Origin: a virus
Virus record (IMG/VR): IMGVR_UViG_3300025769_000604
Span: 1-28,746 of that record
DNA length: 28,746 nucleotides
Reading direction: 5' to 3' (one strand)
Shown: positions 1 to 5,509 of the stretch, one piece after another
Layout of the letters: each line of letters starts with the position of its first letter
Position numbering within the stretch: the first letter of the stretch is position 1
Position numbers and translations under genes: made by a program
The notes under the pieces: model-generated
What the model saw: only the letters and a program-made list of their open reading frames with translations
What the model was told of the DNA's origin: nothing
The model's database searches: none

Positions 1-153
1 CCCACACTTGCCAGCTTCTGCCCTAACAGTCTCAATAACTTCTTCAAGACTGGCATAGTTTGATTTGAAGAATGGATTTTTTGCAGTCTTCTTAGCTGCT
101 GCTCCAGTGTTGTGAAACTGGATGAGTGCTTTGGTTATGTTCTTTAGTTCCAT
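1..153 (-). CDS. erf: ERF-family single-strand annealing protein, N-terminal fragment
   Basis: Partial gene; only the first 51 residues are in the window and the reading frame stays open to base 1. The protein begins MELKNITKALIQFHN and contains NPFFKSNYASLEEVIE (residues 26-41), the signature of the ERF superfamily, which normally has a NPFFKSKYAxL block near the N-terminus. ERF proteins anneal complementary single strands during phage recombination and genome circularisation. The start ATG has an AAGGAGAAC Shine-Dalgarno that overlaps the end of the upstream exonuclease gene; the stop of that gene and this ATG are one base apart (TAAAATG). Exonuclease followed directly by annealing protein is the classic two-component recombination pair (compare lambda exo/bet). 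The family call is firm for a fragment; the C-terminal region cannot be judged. Confidence 0.88.
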   Translation of the reverse strand, partial: MELKNITKALIQFHNTGAAAKKTAKNPFFKSNYASLEEVIETVRAEAGKCG

Positions 154-154
154 T

Positions 155-976
155 TTAGTTCTCCTTGACTGTGATGCGTAATGATCCGCGCTTATCGCGT
201 TTGATGGCTAGAAGATCACAGTATACTTCTCGCTCATCGTCACCAACCATAGCCTTGAGGTCAGACTTGGCTGACTCAAATAGCTTTGCTGATTTCTCTT
301 GTTCGATGTAGTCATGGCATCGGCTGATAAATTCGTTGTCGGCTGATGCATCTCGTTTGACTAGGCCATCGACCTTGATCTTATCTATAGATACAGGTGG
401 CACTTCGTTGTCACCGAAAGGGCGGGTGTCCTCAGTGACATGCCTCCAGAACTCGGTGATGTGTACCTTCATCTTGTTGATGTAGTCCCAATCTTTCTGT
501 ACATATACAGCAGCCCACTTGCGGTTGCCAAAGATTACAGATAGATAGCAGCCCTTGGCTTGATGTAGCCACATGTAGAACTGCATCTGTGGCATGTACA
601 TACTCAAACAGTTTTCCATATTGTTTGTTTCGTATGTATGTTTGCACTCAATGATCTCGTCAGTAAATTTTCTGTCCATCATAATGTGACCATCGACTTG
701 ACCCTTAAGAGGCACACCTTCCCAGTTCATCTCTGCTGTAAGGCCATGACCTTCGCCTTTGTGCATGACATGCTGTACTGTTTCAGTGTCAGTGAACATC
801 TGTTTATCAAACCAACGCTTGTTAAAGTGTTCAGTCTCTGAGCCTAGTTGTACTGCTAAATTATCTGAAAGATCATCAGGCTGTTTCTTGCCTGTCTTCT
901 CTTCCCACAAGGCAACCCAATCGCCTCGCATAATGCGGTTCATATCTGAGCCGCCTAGAAATCCTAGTCTGTTCAT
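155..976 (-). CDS. YqaJ/lambda-Exo-like PD-(D/E)XK exonuclease
   Basis: 273 aa. The N-terminus has a GGSD block (residues 8-11) followed by RIM, and a TE-x-x-N motif near residues 48-51, as in YqaJ-type viral recombinases. The nuclease core shows GQVDG (D95) and IIECKH (E110, K112), which together fit the D...ExK catalytic triad, followed by PQMQFYMW (about 129-136), a glutamine-rich helix also typical of the family. The protein would resect double-stranded ends to make single strands for the ERF protein encoded next to it. The ATG at 976 has the operon-type site AAAGGAGAACTACT, and a good sigma70-like promoter (997-1025) lies just upstream, so exo and erf may have their own start of transcription. 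The length matches the family. Confidence 0.87.
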   Translation of the reverse strand: MNRLGFLGGSDMNRIMRGDWVALWEEKTGKKQPDDLSDNLAVQLGSETEHFNKRWFDKQMFTDTETVQHVMHKGEGHGLTAEMNWEGVPLKGQVDGHIMMDRKFTDEIIECKHTYETNNMENCLSMYMPQMQFYMWLHQAKGCYLSVIFGNRKWAAVYVQKDWDYINKMKVHITEFWRHVTEDTRPFGDNEVPPVSIDKIKVDGLVKRDASADNEFISRCHDYIEQEKSAKLFESAKSDLKAMVGDDEREVYCDLLAIKRDKRGSLRITVKEN

Positions 977-996
977 AGTAGTTCTCCTTTTGATTT

Positions 997-1025
997 ATTA
1001 TACTGCAACTATGCAGTTAGATCAA
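997..1025 (-). promoter_or_regulatory. Candidate sigma70 promoter for exonuclease/ERF
   Basis: On the minus strand: -35 TTGATC (1025-1020), 17-bp spacer, perfect -10 TATAAT (1002-997). Predicted start of transcription is near 990, giving a leader of about 15 bases that contains the AAAGGAGAAC ribosome site. It overlaps the end of the upstream gene (stop at 1009). Promoter activity is inferred from consensus match only. Confidence 0.6.
1003..1016. promoter_or_regulatory. Candidate operator, CTGCA-N4-TGCAG dyad
   Basis: CTGCA ACTA TGCAG, extended by one base each side to a perfect 6+4+6 dyad (ACTGCA/TGCAGT, 1002-1017). It fills the spacer of the promoter at 997-1025, so a bound protein would block RNA polymerase. 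Related YTGCA-N4-TGCAR sites lie at 2951-2964 and 5470-5483, each also within or next to a candidate promoter. Confidence 0.5.
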
Positions 1026-1635
1026 GCTTCTTTTGTTGCAGTGATGAGAGCATCAGCTCTCTACGTCTGAGTCTCCACTTGATATGCTTGTGAAACTCTG
1101 AGTATGCGGGCCAGAAAGTGGTAGTCTCGGACACCTGCTTGATTGCGTACTTAACTATGTCGGCTGGATAGACTGACAGTTCATTAGCTATAGCTTGTAT
1201 TCGCATTGCATGATCGTCTGATGACTCACCTGCTGGCTTCACCACCAGCGCAGCCAGCAGCGTGAGGTCATCGACTAACATTTCTTTAGGCATGGGAACC
1301 ATAGCTTGCATAACTGTAGCTATACATTTGTTTACATCATCGACCGATGTTGATTCTATTCTGTAGCCACTGACAATAATATCTACGCCATCATCCTTGA
1401 AGCTACTGCGACTAATCTCTACTACCTTGCAGCCTGTTGTGCATTCTAGCGAAGTGAGAAGCAGACTGTCGACTCTGGCTGGATTGTTTACCTGTAGCAT
1501 TCGATCCAGACCTGCCTGTATTTGATCGCCACTCAATATGATTTGAACACCAGTATCTGTAGGCTCTGTCGAAGGACGCAAATTTTTTGCCTGTTGCTTG
1601 ATGGTAGTTAACGAACTTATCTGCTTGAGCGACAT
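1009..1635 (-). CDS. Unknown replication-module protein
   Basis: 208 aa, not assigned to a named family. The C-terminal half (about residues 98-200) is helical and has the pattern LAALVVKP...IQAIANELSVYPADIVKYAIKQ, then a WPAYSEFHKHIK segment. I associate ELxxYPADVVxxA and WWPTxxEL patterns with phage proteins encoded beside replication initiators; a helicase-loader-like role is a guess. The ATG at 1635 has AAGGAGG ten bases upstream. This start overlaps the preceding gene (ending at 1412) by 224 bases in another frame. The alternative in-frame ATGs (residues 46 and 110) lack such a site, and the last one would cut into the conserved part, so the long overlap seems real. Confidence 0.7.
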   Translation of the reverse strand: MSLKQISSLTTIKQQAKNLRPSTEPTDTGVQIILSGDQIQAGLDRMLQVNNPARVDSLLLTSLECTTGCKVVEISRSSFKDDGVDIIVSGYRIESTSVDDVNKCIATVMQAMVPMPKEMLVDDLTLLAALVVKPAGESSDDHAMRIQAIANELSVYPADIVKYAIKQVSETTTFWPAYSEFHKHIKWRLRRRELMLSSLQQKKLDLTA

Positions 1636-2074
1636 GATCTATAGCCTCCTTGTGTTTAGCATCTATGGATTTGCAAAGGTCATCGCTTGGAACCCATCCA
1701 TCTGGAACCTGACCCTTTGTATTCTTTGTTTCCTTATTGGTTATTGATAGGTTAGTGTTGCTGTCTGCAACAGGGGTGTTGCTCTCTGCAATAAGGGTGT
1801 TGCAGTGTGCAATATCTTTTGGGAATATTATGTAGCGTGTTGACTTGCCTGTGTGTCCACGATCTCTAGTTAGATAGCCGTGATCCTCCAGCCAGTGCAG
1901 CTTGCGCGTTACTGTAGCTACAGACATAGCAGTACGTTGTGATAGTCGGCTGAGACTAGGCCAGCATAGGTGCTTGTCTTCATCTGCATGATCTGCAAGC
2001 ACAACCATTAGCCATTTTGCATAGCAGTCAGGTATCTCTGACTTGATTGCCCTCGCCATTAGTAGGAATGCCAT
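1412..2074 (-). CDS. Candidate replication initiator with HTH_36-type domain (lambda O-like role)
   Basis: 220 aa. Residues 1-85 look like a HTH_36 winged helix (IPDCYAKWLMVVLADHADED, then WPSLSRLSQRTAMSVATVTR, then LHWLEDHGYL), the N-terminal DNA-binding domain common in phage replication proteins. Residues 88-112 are a linker of three seven-residue repeats (IAHCNTL, IAESNTP, VADSNTN) encoded by three 21-bp DNA repeats that look like origin iterons. Residues 150-182 (DKFVNYHQATGKKFASFDR, then AYRYWCSNH) match the C-terminal segment often seen in phage replication proteins. The tail is Ser/Gln/Arg-rich. The start has AAGGAGAACTACG before ATG. It overlaps the nuclease upstream by 47 bases and the next gene by 224. 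The initiator role is inferred from domain order plus embedded repeats. Confidence 0.78.
   Translation of the reverse strand: MAFLLMARAIKSEIPDCYAKWLMVVLADHADEDKHLCWPSLSRLSQRTAMSVATVTRKLHWLEDHGYLTRDRGHTGKSTRYIIFPKDIAHCNTLIAESNTPVADSNTNLSITNKETKNTKGQVPDGWVPSDDLCKSIDAKHKEAIDHVAQADKFVNYHQATGKKFASFDRAYRYWCSNHIEWRSNTGRSGSNATGKQSSQSRQSASHFARMHNRLQGSRD
1755..1817. repeat. Three 21-bp iterons: candidate replication origin inside the initiator gene
   Basis: Three head-to-tail 21-bp units at 1755-1775, 1776-1796 and 1797-1817. On the plus strand each starts GTGTTGC and carries the dyad TTGC-N5-GCAA (TTGC TGTCT GCAA; TTGC TCTCT GCAA; TTGC AGTGT GCAA). The 21-bp period puts all dyads on the same face of the helix. 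Immediately beyond, at 1713-1754, the minus strand is A/C-rich and thymine-poor, a plausible unwinding element. Iterons in the middle of the initiator reading frame, next to an A-rich stretch, are the arrangement of lambda ori in gene O. Function is inferred. Confidence 0.65.
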
Positions 2075-2399
2075 CGTAGTTCTCCTTCAATAATGGTGCT
2101 ATCTTTTCTTCAAAGACATCACCATCAAAGATGATTAGTGTTTTGGGTTTACCTTCCCTGCGCTTGTAGAACAGCACATCTCTAACTACAGTAAAGGGAT
2201 TGGGAAAGTTTGATTTGTCTCGGTACTTTACTTCAACCACCAAGGCGTTTTGTCCGACTTGCCAGATGATGTCTCCGCTATACTCGCCTCCCAACGCTCC
2301 GCTGAGAGGTTGCCTCTTCGCTTTGAACCCGAGCTTTTGTAACCACTTGACGAATGTTCGCTCATGGTAGTCTCCTTTTGCGCGACTCTTGCTTGCCAT
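2028..2399 (-). CDS. PD-(D/E)XK endonuclease, Holliday-junction-resolvase-like
   Basis: 123 aa. It starts MASKSRAKGDYHER, then has KAKRQPLSGALGGEYSGDI (about residues 27-44) and LVVEVKYRDK (53-62). D43, E56 and K58 fit the D...ExK active site, and E13 may be the helix glutamate of the fold. This is the usual look of small phage nucleases annotated as Holliday-junction resolvases or VRR-NUC-like; the role is probably to process branched DNA in replication or before packaging. The C-terminus (about NPFTVVRDVLF onward) continues the fold. The start at 2399 is chosen because the conserved SRAKGD block begins right after it; its ribosome site is weak (GAGG). The gene overlaps the zinc-ribbon ORF upstream by 172 bases and the initiator by 47. 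Confidence 0.8.
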   Translation of the reverse strand: MASKSRAKGDYHERTFVKWLQKLGFKAKRQPLSGALGGEYSGDIIWQVGQNALVVEVKYRDKSNFPNPFTVVRDVLFYKRREGKPKTLIIFDGDVFEEKIAPLLKENYDGIPTNGEGNQVRDT

Positions 2400-2572
2400 G
2401 TGTCTGCCTCATAACAATCAATACAGATTGTGTGATAGGTTGGTGGTTTTTCTGTAGCTAATATGCATACAAACCAAGGGGTCTTATCATTGCAAGCATC
2501 GCATGGGTATGCTTCACCTACTTTATCGTAGAGTCTTTTTTTTATGGACTTTGATCGTAAGGCCAAGTGCAT
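2228..2572 (-). CDS. Small zinc-ribbon protein overlapping the nuclease gene
   Basis: 114 aa. Residues 24-53 hold PCDAC (C24, C27), C36 and CIDC (C50, C53), arranged as a treble-clef or zinc-ribbon, preceded by a basic N-terminus (RSKSIKKRLYDK). No specific family is recognised. It overlaps the HTH gene upstream by 50 bases and the nuclease by 172 bases. The cysteine part lies entirely before the nuclease start, so the gene is probably real, but the last 50 or so residues (Ser-rich) come from sequence read in another frame by the nuclease and may be under little selection. No strong ribosome site precedes the ATG, so it may depend on coupling to the HTH gene. Confidence 0.55.
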   Translation of the reverse strand: MHLALRSKSIKKRLYDKVGEAYPCDACNDKTPWFVCILATEKPPTYHTICIDCYEADTWQARVAQKETTMSEHSSSGYKSSGSKRRGNLSAERWEASIAETSSGKSDKTPWWLK

Positions 2573-2786
2573 CTAACCAACATGCAAACAAGAATCCAGA
2601 TGGTACTCGTTTGTGTTGTTCCCATTTGTGTATTAAAGATTCAGCGCATCCAATTTTGTAAGCTAAATTTTTCTGAGTCAACTTTTGTTTTGTTCGATGA
2701 ACAACAAGTTGACTAATAACATACTGATATGTATCAGTAACTTCAGTCTCTACTTTGTAGTGCTGAAAGTTTTTCAATAGCTTCAC
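2523..2786 (-). CDS. XRE-family helix-turn-helix regulator
   Basis: 87 aa. Residues 30-64 are a clear HTH_3/XRE motif: RTKQKLTQKNLAYKIGCAES followed by LIHKWEQHKRVPS, with the helix pair near 36-60. The N-terminal extension of about 25 residues and short basic tail (KVHKKKTLR) leave no room for a separate dimerisation domain, so it is Cro-sized. It overlaps the preceding 64-aa HTH gene by 44 bases. As a DNA-binding protein in the early operon it is a candidate ligand for the TGCA dyads at 1003, 2951 and 5470, but nothing in the sequence shows which regulator binds which site. Confidence 0.8.
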   Translation of the reverse strand: MKLLKNFQHYKVETEVTDTYQYVISQLVVHRTKQKLTQKNLAYKIGCAESLIHKWEQHKRVPSGFLFACWLDALGLTIKVHKKKTLR

Positions 2787-2937
2787 TAACTTTATTGGCT
2801 GTATCGTAACGCAAATCTTTGCCTAATCTTGCACGATAAAAGGTAGAGTCAGGCACTCCGGCACAAGCAAAAGCATCCTTGAGTTTGATATGTAAGTGCG
2901 CTGACTTGTCTACTAATTGTTCCATGTATGTAATCAT
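2743..2937 (-). CDS. Small Cro-like helix-turn-helix protein, probably leaderless mRNA
   Basis: 64 aa. Residues 16-42 (KLKDAFACAGVPDSTFYRAR then LGKDLR) form a compact helix-turn-helix of the kind seen in small phage regulators, followed by an amphipathic helix (YDTANKVSEAIEKL). There is no Shine-Dalgarno before the ATG at 2937. A promoter with -35 TTGACA lies directly upstream and would start RNA at or within two bases of this ATG, so translation may be leaderless, as for lambda cI from PRM. The next in-frame ATG (2925) has no ribosome site either. A dyad in the promoter spacer suggests autoregulation. Exact role (repressor, Cro or activator) is unknown. Confidence 0.7.
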   Translation of the reverse strand: MITYMEQLVDKSAHLHIKLKDAFACAGVPDSTFYRARLGKDLRYDTANKVSEAIEKLSALQSRD

Positions 2938-2943
2938 GCAGCC

Positions 2944-2973
2944 AATATGCTTGCAAGATTGCAGTCATGTCAA
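2944..2973 (-). promoter_or_regulatory. Candidate promoter for the small HTH gene with internal operator
   Basis: Minus strand: consensus -35 TTGACA (2973-2968), then GCATAT (spacer 17) or CATATT (spacer 18) as -10. The predicted +1 falls on 2939-2937, the ATG of the HTH gene. The spacer holds TTGCA-AGAT-TGCAG on the plus strand (2951-2964), the same dyad class as at 1003 and 5470. Inferred from sequence match only. Confidence 0.5.
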
Positions 2974-2976
2974 TGG

Positions 2977-3225
2977 TCAAAATTCTGTAGACCCTTTCTC
3001 GTATTCACCAAGGCTTGACCAGCCACCAACTACATGTGTTTCTCTGTGATAGTAATGACCAGTGTCTTCTTCAACTACATCATCAGCGAATGCATTGTCA
3101 GGAAGCATTGCCTTATTTAATTGCCAACCTTTTTTGTTACGCTCAAGTTCTATGTTGTGTCCATAGTTGATACTTGATAGTGGCTTGTCTTCTTCGCGTT
3201 GGTATCTACCATTTCTAGGCATCAT
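2977..3225 (-). CDS. Hypothetical early protein
   Basis: 82 aa, not recognised. It is hydrophilic and charged, with an acidic stretch (FADDVVEEDTGHYYHRE) and no membrane segment or metal motif. The start ATGATG overlaps the stop of the winged-helix gene upstream (GAAGATGATGCCTAG), with AAGGAAGAAG as ribosome site. The gene is followed by the 39-base gap that holds the HTH promoter, so it is the last gene of the upper part of the early operon. Confidence 0.6.
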   Translation of the reverse strand: MMPRNGRYQREEDKPLSSINYGHNIELERNKKGWQLNKAMLPDNAFADDVVEEDTGHYYHRETHVVGGWSSLGEYEKGSTEF

Positions 3226-3574
3226 CTTCTTCCTTGTAAAAATCTTTGCCCCACATTATAAGCTGGCCTCTACCAGACTTACCTTTTCTTTTGCGATGAT
3301 CAACAACTATCAACCCTTTTTCTTTTAATGATTTAAACCTAGCTGTAACTGTGCTGTATCTAAGGTGATCCAACCTATCTAATACGTCATCCATAATGCA
3401 GCCACTGTCAGTGAATGTGCAAATAGCATAGTAAACTTTTTTCTCCATGCGAGTGACATCAAGTGAATCAGCAGCATCATGGCTAGTGCTTGGGTCACGG
3501 CTGCGGGCTAGTTTGAACGCTGGTGTGTCAAACAAATCGTCAGCTATTTTTTGTCCTTGTTCTATGACATTCAT
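3215..3574 (-). CDS. Winged-helix DNA-binding protein
   Basis: 119 aa. Residues 22-37 (LARSRDPSTSHDAADS) are a block seen at the start of many small phage winged-helix proteins. Residues 41-95 form the wHTH: MEKKVYYAICTF, MDDVLDRLDHLRYSTVTARF as the recognition part and KSLKEKGLIVVDHRKRKGKS as the wing, ending GQLIMWG. It probably binds DNA as a regulator or replication accessory; the target is unknown. The start has GGAGAACCAACATG, a variant of the operon ribosome cassette. It overlaps the upstream zinc-ribbon gene by 4 bases and the downstream gene by 11. Confidence 0.72.
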   Translation of the reverse strand: MNVIEQGQKIADDLFDTPAFKLARSRDPSTSHDAADSLDVTRMEKKVYYAICTFTDSGCIMDDVLDRLDHLRYSTVTARFKSLKEKGLIVVDHRKRKGKSGRGQLIMWGKDFYKEEDDA

Positions 3575-3906
3575 GTTGGTTCTCCATCAATCCATATTAA
3601 GTCTTCTGGTTTGCCCATTAAACCTGTGTCTATGACAGGCGTTTTTGATTGGCGTTCAGACTCGATTATAATTTTACCACTTGCTGTTTCAAAATCAGTC
3701 ATCATATCCAATGCTGTTTCGATAGCATCGTCTTCATCTTCAGCGTACACAACTTTGTAAACTGTGTACTGTGTCATCCATTTGAGATCATCACTTTTGC
3801 AATGAGTGCAAGTATCTCGTTCAGAAAACATTTGATTGTTGCATTCTTTGCACTCAAGGAACTCCTCGACTGTGCGTCTGCCAGTTATATCAGTACGGAA
3901 TATCAT
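3571..3906 (-). CDS. Zinc-ribbon hypothetical protein
   Basis: 111 aa. A CxxC...CxxC ribbon is present at C19/C22 and C33/C36 (ECKECNNQMF, DTCTHCKSDD). The middle (residues 45-72) is TQYTVYKVVYAEDEDDAIET, a predicted beta-strand plus acidic helix, and the end holds KPEDLIWIDGEPT. No family name can be given. It overlaps the preceding gene by 17 bases; the ribosome site is weak (AGGATTTG), so it may be coupled. The position in a string of small early genes suggests a host-takeover or replication accessory role, which is inference. Confidence 0.65.
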   Translation of the reverse strand: MIFRTDITGRRTVEEFLECKECNNQMFSERDTCTHCKSDDLKWMTQYTVYKVVYAEDEDDAIETALDMMTDFETASGKIIIESERQSKTPVIDTGLMGKPEDLIWIDGEPT

Positions 3907-4096
3907 CGTTCAAATCCTGTGGTGGGTGGGCTACTTCCCATGCTGCTGTCGCACGTTCAATAAACTTTTGCTTTTTGAAGCGTGGATTTGTAGCTGCAAG
4001 GTTGTCAGCCATGATTAAGATTGCAGTAGGCCAAGGCAGTAACGGTGCTATGTTATCTGCAAGGTATTCAAAGTGACGCTGTTGCATGAGTGGCAT
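3890..4096 (-). CDS. Conserved small phage protein
   Basis: 68 aa. The pattern RHFEYLADNIAPLLPWPTA then NPRFKKQKFIERATAAWEV is one I recognise from small early proteins of other phages, where similar ones read HYxxIADxIA...NPRFxxxxFxxRAxxAWE; no function is known. It looks all-helical and soluble. The ATG overlaps the upstream stop by one base (TAATG) and AAGGAG lies seven bases before it. It overlaps the next gene by 17 bases. Confidence 0.7.
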   Translation of the reverse strand: MPLMQQRHFEYLADNIAPLLPWPTAILIMADNLAATNPRFKKQKFIERATAAWEVAHPPQDLNDDIPY

Positions 4097-4308
4097 TACT
4101 TTATCTCCTTCAAAGGTGGACGATACGATTGATCCTCGTTTGCATCACGATCAAGAACCTCAGTGTATGTGTCATACACTTTGTCGATAGCCCACTTGCA
4201 TTGGCTAATAGTGGTAGCAAACTCAGACTGTTCGTCATGGCAACGATCATTAAGCAAATCAATAATCTGTTTAGCTTCAGTGATCTGATTGATGAATGAT
4301 ATCTTCAT
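4096..4308 (-). CDS. Hypothetical helical early protein
   Basis: 70 aa, not recognised. Mostly one or two charged helices (ITEAKQIIDLLNDRCHDEQS, then ATTISQCKWAIDKVYDTYTE), with a polar Lys-containing tail. The start has AAAAGGAGAACATAATG, the operon ribosome cassette. About 100 bases without a gene separate it from the DUF932 gene upstream, and that gap contains a strong GC-rich hairpin (4370-4407). Confidence 0.6.
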   Translation of the reverse strand: MKISFINQITEAKQIIDLLNDRCHDEQSEFATTISQCKWAIDKVYDTYTEVLDRDANEDQSYRPPLKEIK

Positions 4309-4369
4309 TATGTTCTCCTTTTTGGTTACCGTCAGTATCTGAAATGGAACCGTGTTAATGAATCAGTAA

Positions 4370-4407
4370 GCGACACCGCCCCTCGTATCGGGCGGGGGCG
4401 GTGACGC
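4370..4407 (-). other. GC-rich hairpin between early genes
   Basis: Inverted repeat 4370-4382 / 4395-4407: twelve pairs with one A-A mismatch (4373/4404) around a 12-base loop; the core is CACCGCCCC / GGGGCGGTG. No uridine run follows on either strand, so it is not a standard intrinsic terminator. It may protect or process the early mRNA, or lower readthrough after the DUF932 gene. Confidence 0.6.
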
Positions 4408-4414
4408 GAAACGA

Positions 4415-5284
4415 TTAGACTGAATGCCAGTTGTGTTTCTTGAACACCTTGGCTAGCTGATTGTTACGCAAGCGTTGCGTGTTAGCTGGTGAGTTAGACT
4501 CGTCTGTGTGACTAGCCCAATAGGTGCAAGCATTGTACAATGCCCACTTATTGCTGCCTAGTTTAGCTTTGTCTGCATACCAGTAGCCCATCAGTCGCTC
4601 AAGCTGACGCTCATTCCATTTGAATGTGCTAGTTTTGTTAGGTGTGCGACACATGCTGTGTTTGAAGAACATCTCAGCCATCTCATCATTGACATGAGTT
4701 AACATCCAAGATTGATACACATCTTTTGTATTTAGAAATGCCTCAAGCCCTGCTTGTATCTTGGCTGCGCTGCCTTCTACATTGACATTGGTTGTATGCT
4801 TTGCCCATGTATTAGCTACAGTATCAGCATGTGTGCATCCATTGAGACACCACAAACGCAAGCCGAATGCTGATTGTTGGAATGCCCAGCTACTATCGTA
4901 TGAGTTAAAGAACTGGACGCGGAACCTTACATAGTCACCGACTGCTGGCTCCATTACCAAATCACTGAAGTCAATAGTGCCTCGTAGCTTGGCACCGTTA
5001 TCAAAGATTTCAATTTTTGTATCGTAATCTTTAGATACATTTGATTGACTGACAGCATCCATAACTGAGTTGACTACATCATCATGCTTGATTGCTTTGT
5101 ACTTAGAGCCATGAACACCAAGCACTTCATTGGTATCAGTGCGTACAATACAACGAGCCATTGACTCTGGTACATTGTGATAGGTTGGGTCATTGTCTTT
5201 GATAGCTGCCAAGTTCCAAGTCTCTACTGGGAACGACCAGCAATCTTCTACTAGGCTATTGCCTATAACTGTTACTCCATCCAT
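4415..5284 (-). CDS. DUF932 (phage/plasmid-like) protein
   Basis: 289 aa. The family features are clear: an N-terminal segment with YHNVPESMARCIVRTDTNEV then LGVHGSKYKAIKH (the usual vG.Yk.iqn.d site), FDNGAKLRGTIDF in the middle, and FQQSAFGLRLWCLNGC, the conserved R.vC.NG block. The C-terminal third is helical, ending ANTQRLRNNQLAKVF. DUF932 proteins occur in many phages and plasmids; their biochemical role is not established. The start has AAGGAGAACTAACAATG. It is the second gene after the candidate early promoter and so is probably expressed strongly and early. Length is at the shorter end of the family. Confidence 0.85.
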   Translation of the reverse strand: MDGVTVIGNSLVEDCWSFPVETWNLAAIKDNDPTYHNVPESMARCIVRTDTNEVLGVHGSKYKAIKHDDVVNSVMDAVSQSNVSKDYDTKIEIFDNGAKLRGTIDFSDLVMEPAVGDYVRFRVQFFNSYDSSWAFQQSAFGLRLWCLNGCTHADTVANTWAKHTTNVNVEGSAAKIQAGLEAFLNTKDVYQSWMLTHVNDEMAEMFFKHSMCRTPNKTSTFKWNERQLERLMGYWYADKAKLGSNKWALYNACTYWASHTDESNSPANTQRLRNNQLAKVFKKHNWHSV

Positions 5285-5296
5285 TGTTAGTTCTCC

Positions 5297-5455
5297 TTAT
5301 GAATGATGGCGCAGTATTACGCCGCTGATTATCACAACTAATGAGAACATCAGTAGTGTGATATGAATGTAGAACCCTGCGTCAGTCACAGGATTCAATG
5401 CTGAACATATGATTGTCATCATAAATCCAATTCCGATTAAGCTATTTGCAATCAT
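5297..5455 (-). CDS. Small two-helix membrane protein
   Basis: 52 aa. The ATG at 5455 is chosen because it follows AAGGAGAACTAAC directly; a longer in-frame reading starting at 5509 would have to be translated through the predicted promoter and ribosome site. Two hydrophobic segments are visible: IANSLIGIGFMMTIICSAL (residues 2-20) and FYIHITLLMFSLVVIISGVI (28-47), separated by a short polar turn (NPVTDAG) and followed by RHHS. It is the first gene of the main early operon. The function is unknown; early phage membrane peptides often alter the host envelope or exclude rivals, but nothing specific is seen. Confidence 0.7.
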   Translation of the reverse strand: MIANSLIGIGFMMTIICSALNPVTDAGFYIHITLLMFSLVVIISGVILRHHS

Positions 5456-5469
5456 GTTAGTTCTCCTTG

Positions 5470-5483
5470 TTGCATACTTGCAG
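5470..5483. promoter_or_regulatory. Candidate operator, TTGCA-N4-TGCAG
   Basis: TTGCA TACT TGCAG, same class as 1003-1016 and 2951-2964. It covers the end of the -10 and the start point of the early promoter at 5482-5509. An overlapping smaller dyad ATACT-TGC-AGTAT lies at 5474-5486. Confidence 0.5.
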
Positions 5484-5509
5484 TATAAACTATGTATTGC
5501 AGAGTGCAA
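5482..5509 (-). promoter_or_regulatory. Candidate main early leftward promoter
   Basis: Minus strand -35 TTGCAC (5509-5504), 16-bp spacer, -10 TATACT (5487-5482). The predicted start near 5475 gives a leader of about 20 bases with AAGGAGAAC. It lies downstream of the terminator at 5625-5655, so it would begin an independent unit running through the early genes. Two dyads flank it. Confidence 0.55.

Noticed and set aside
2228-2365. Separate 45-aa gene starting at the ATG with AAAGGAGACTACC
   Set aside because: The site encodes the conserved KGDY of the nuclease, so resemblance to the ribosome cassette may be chance; kept only as a remark.
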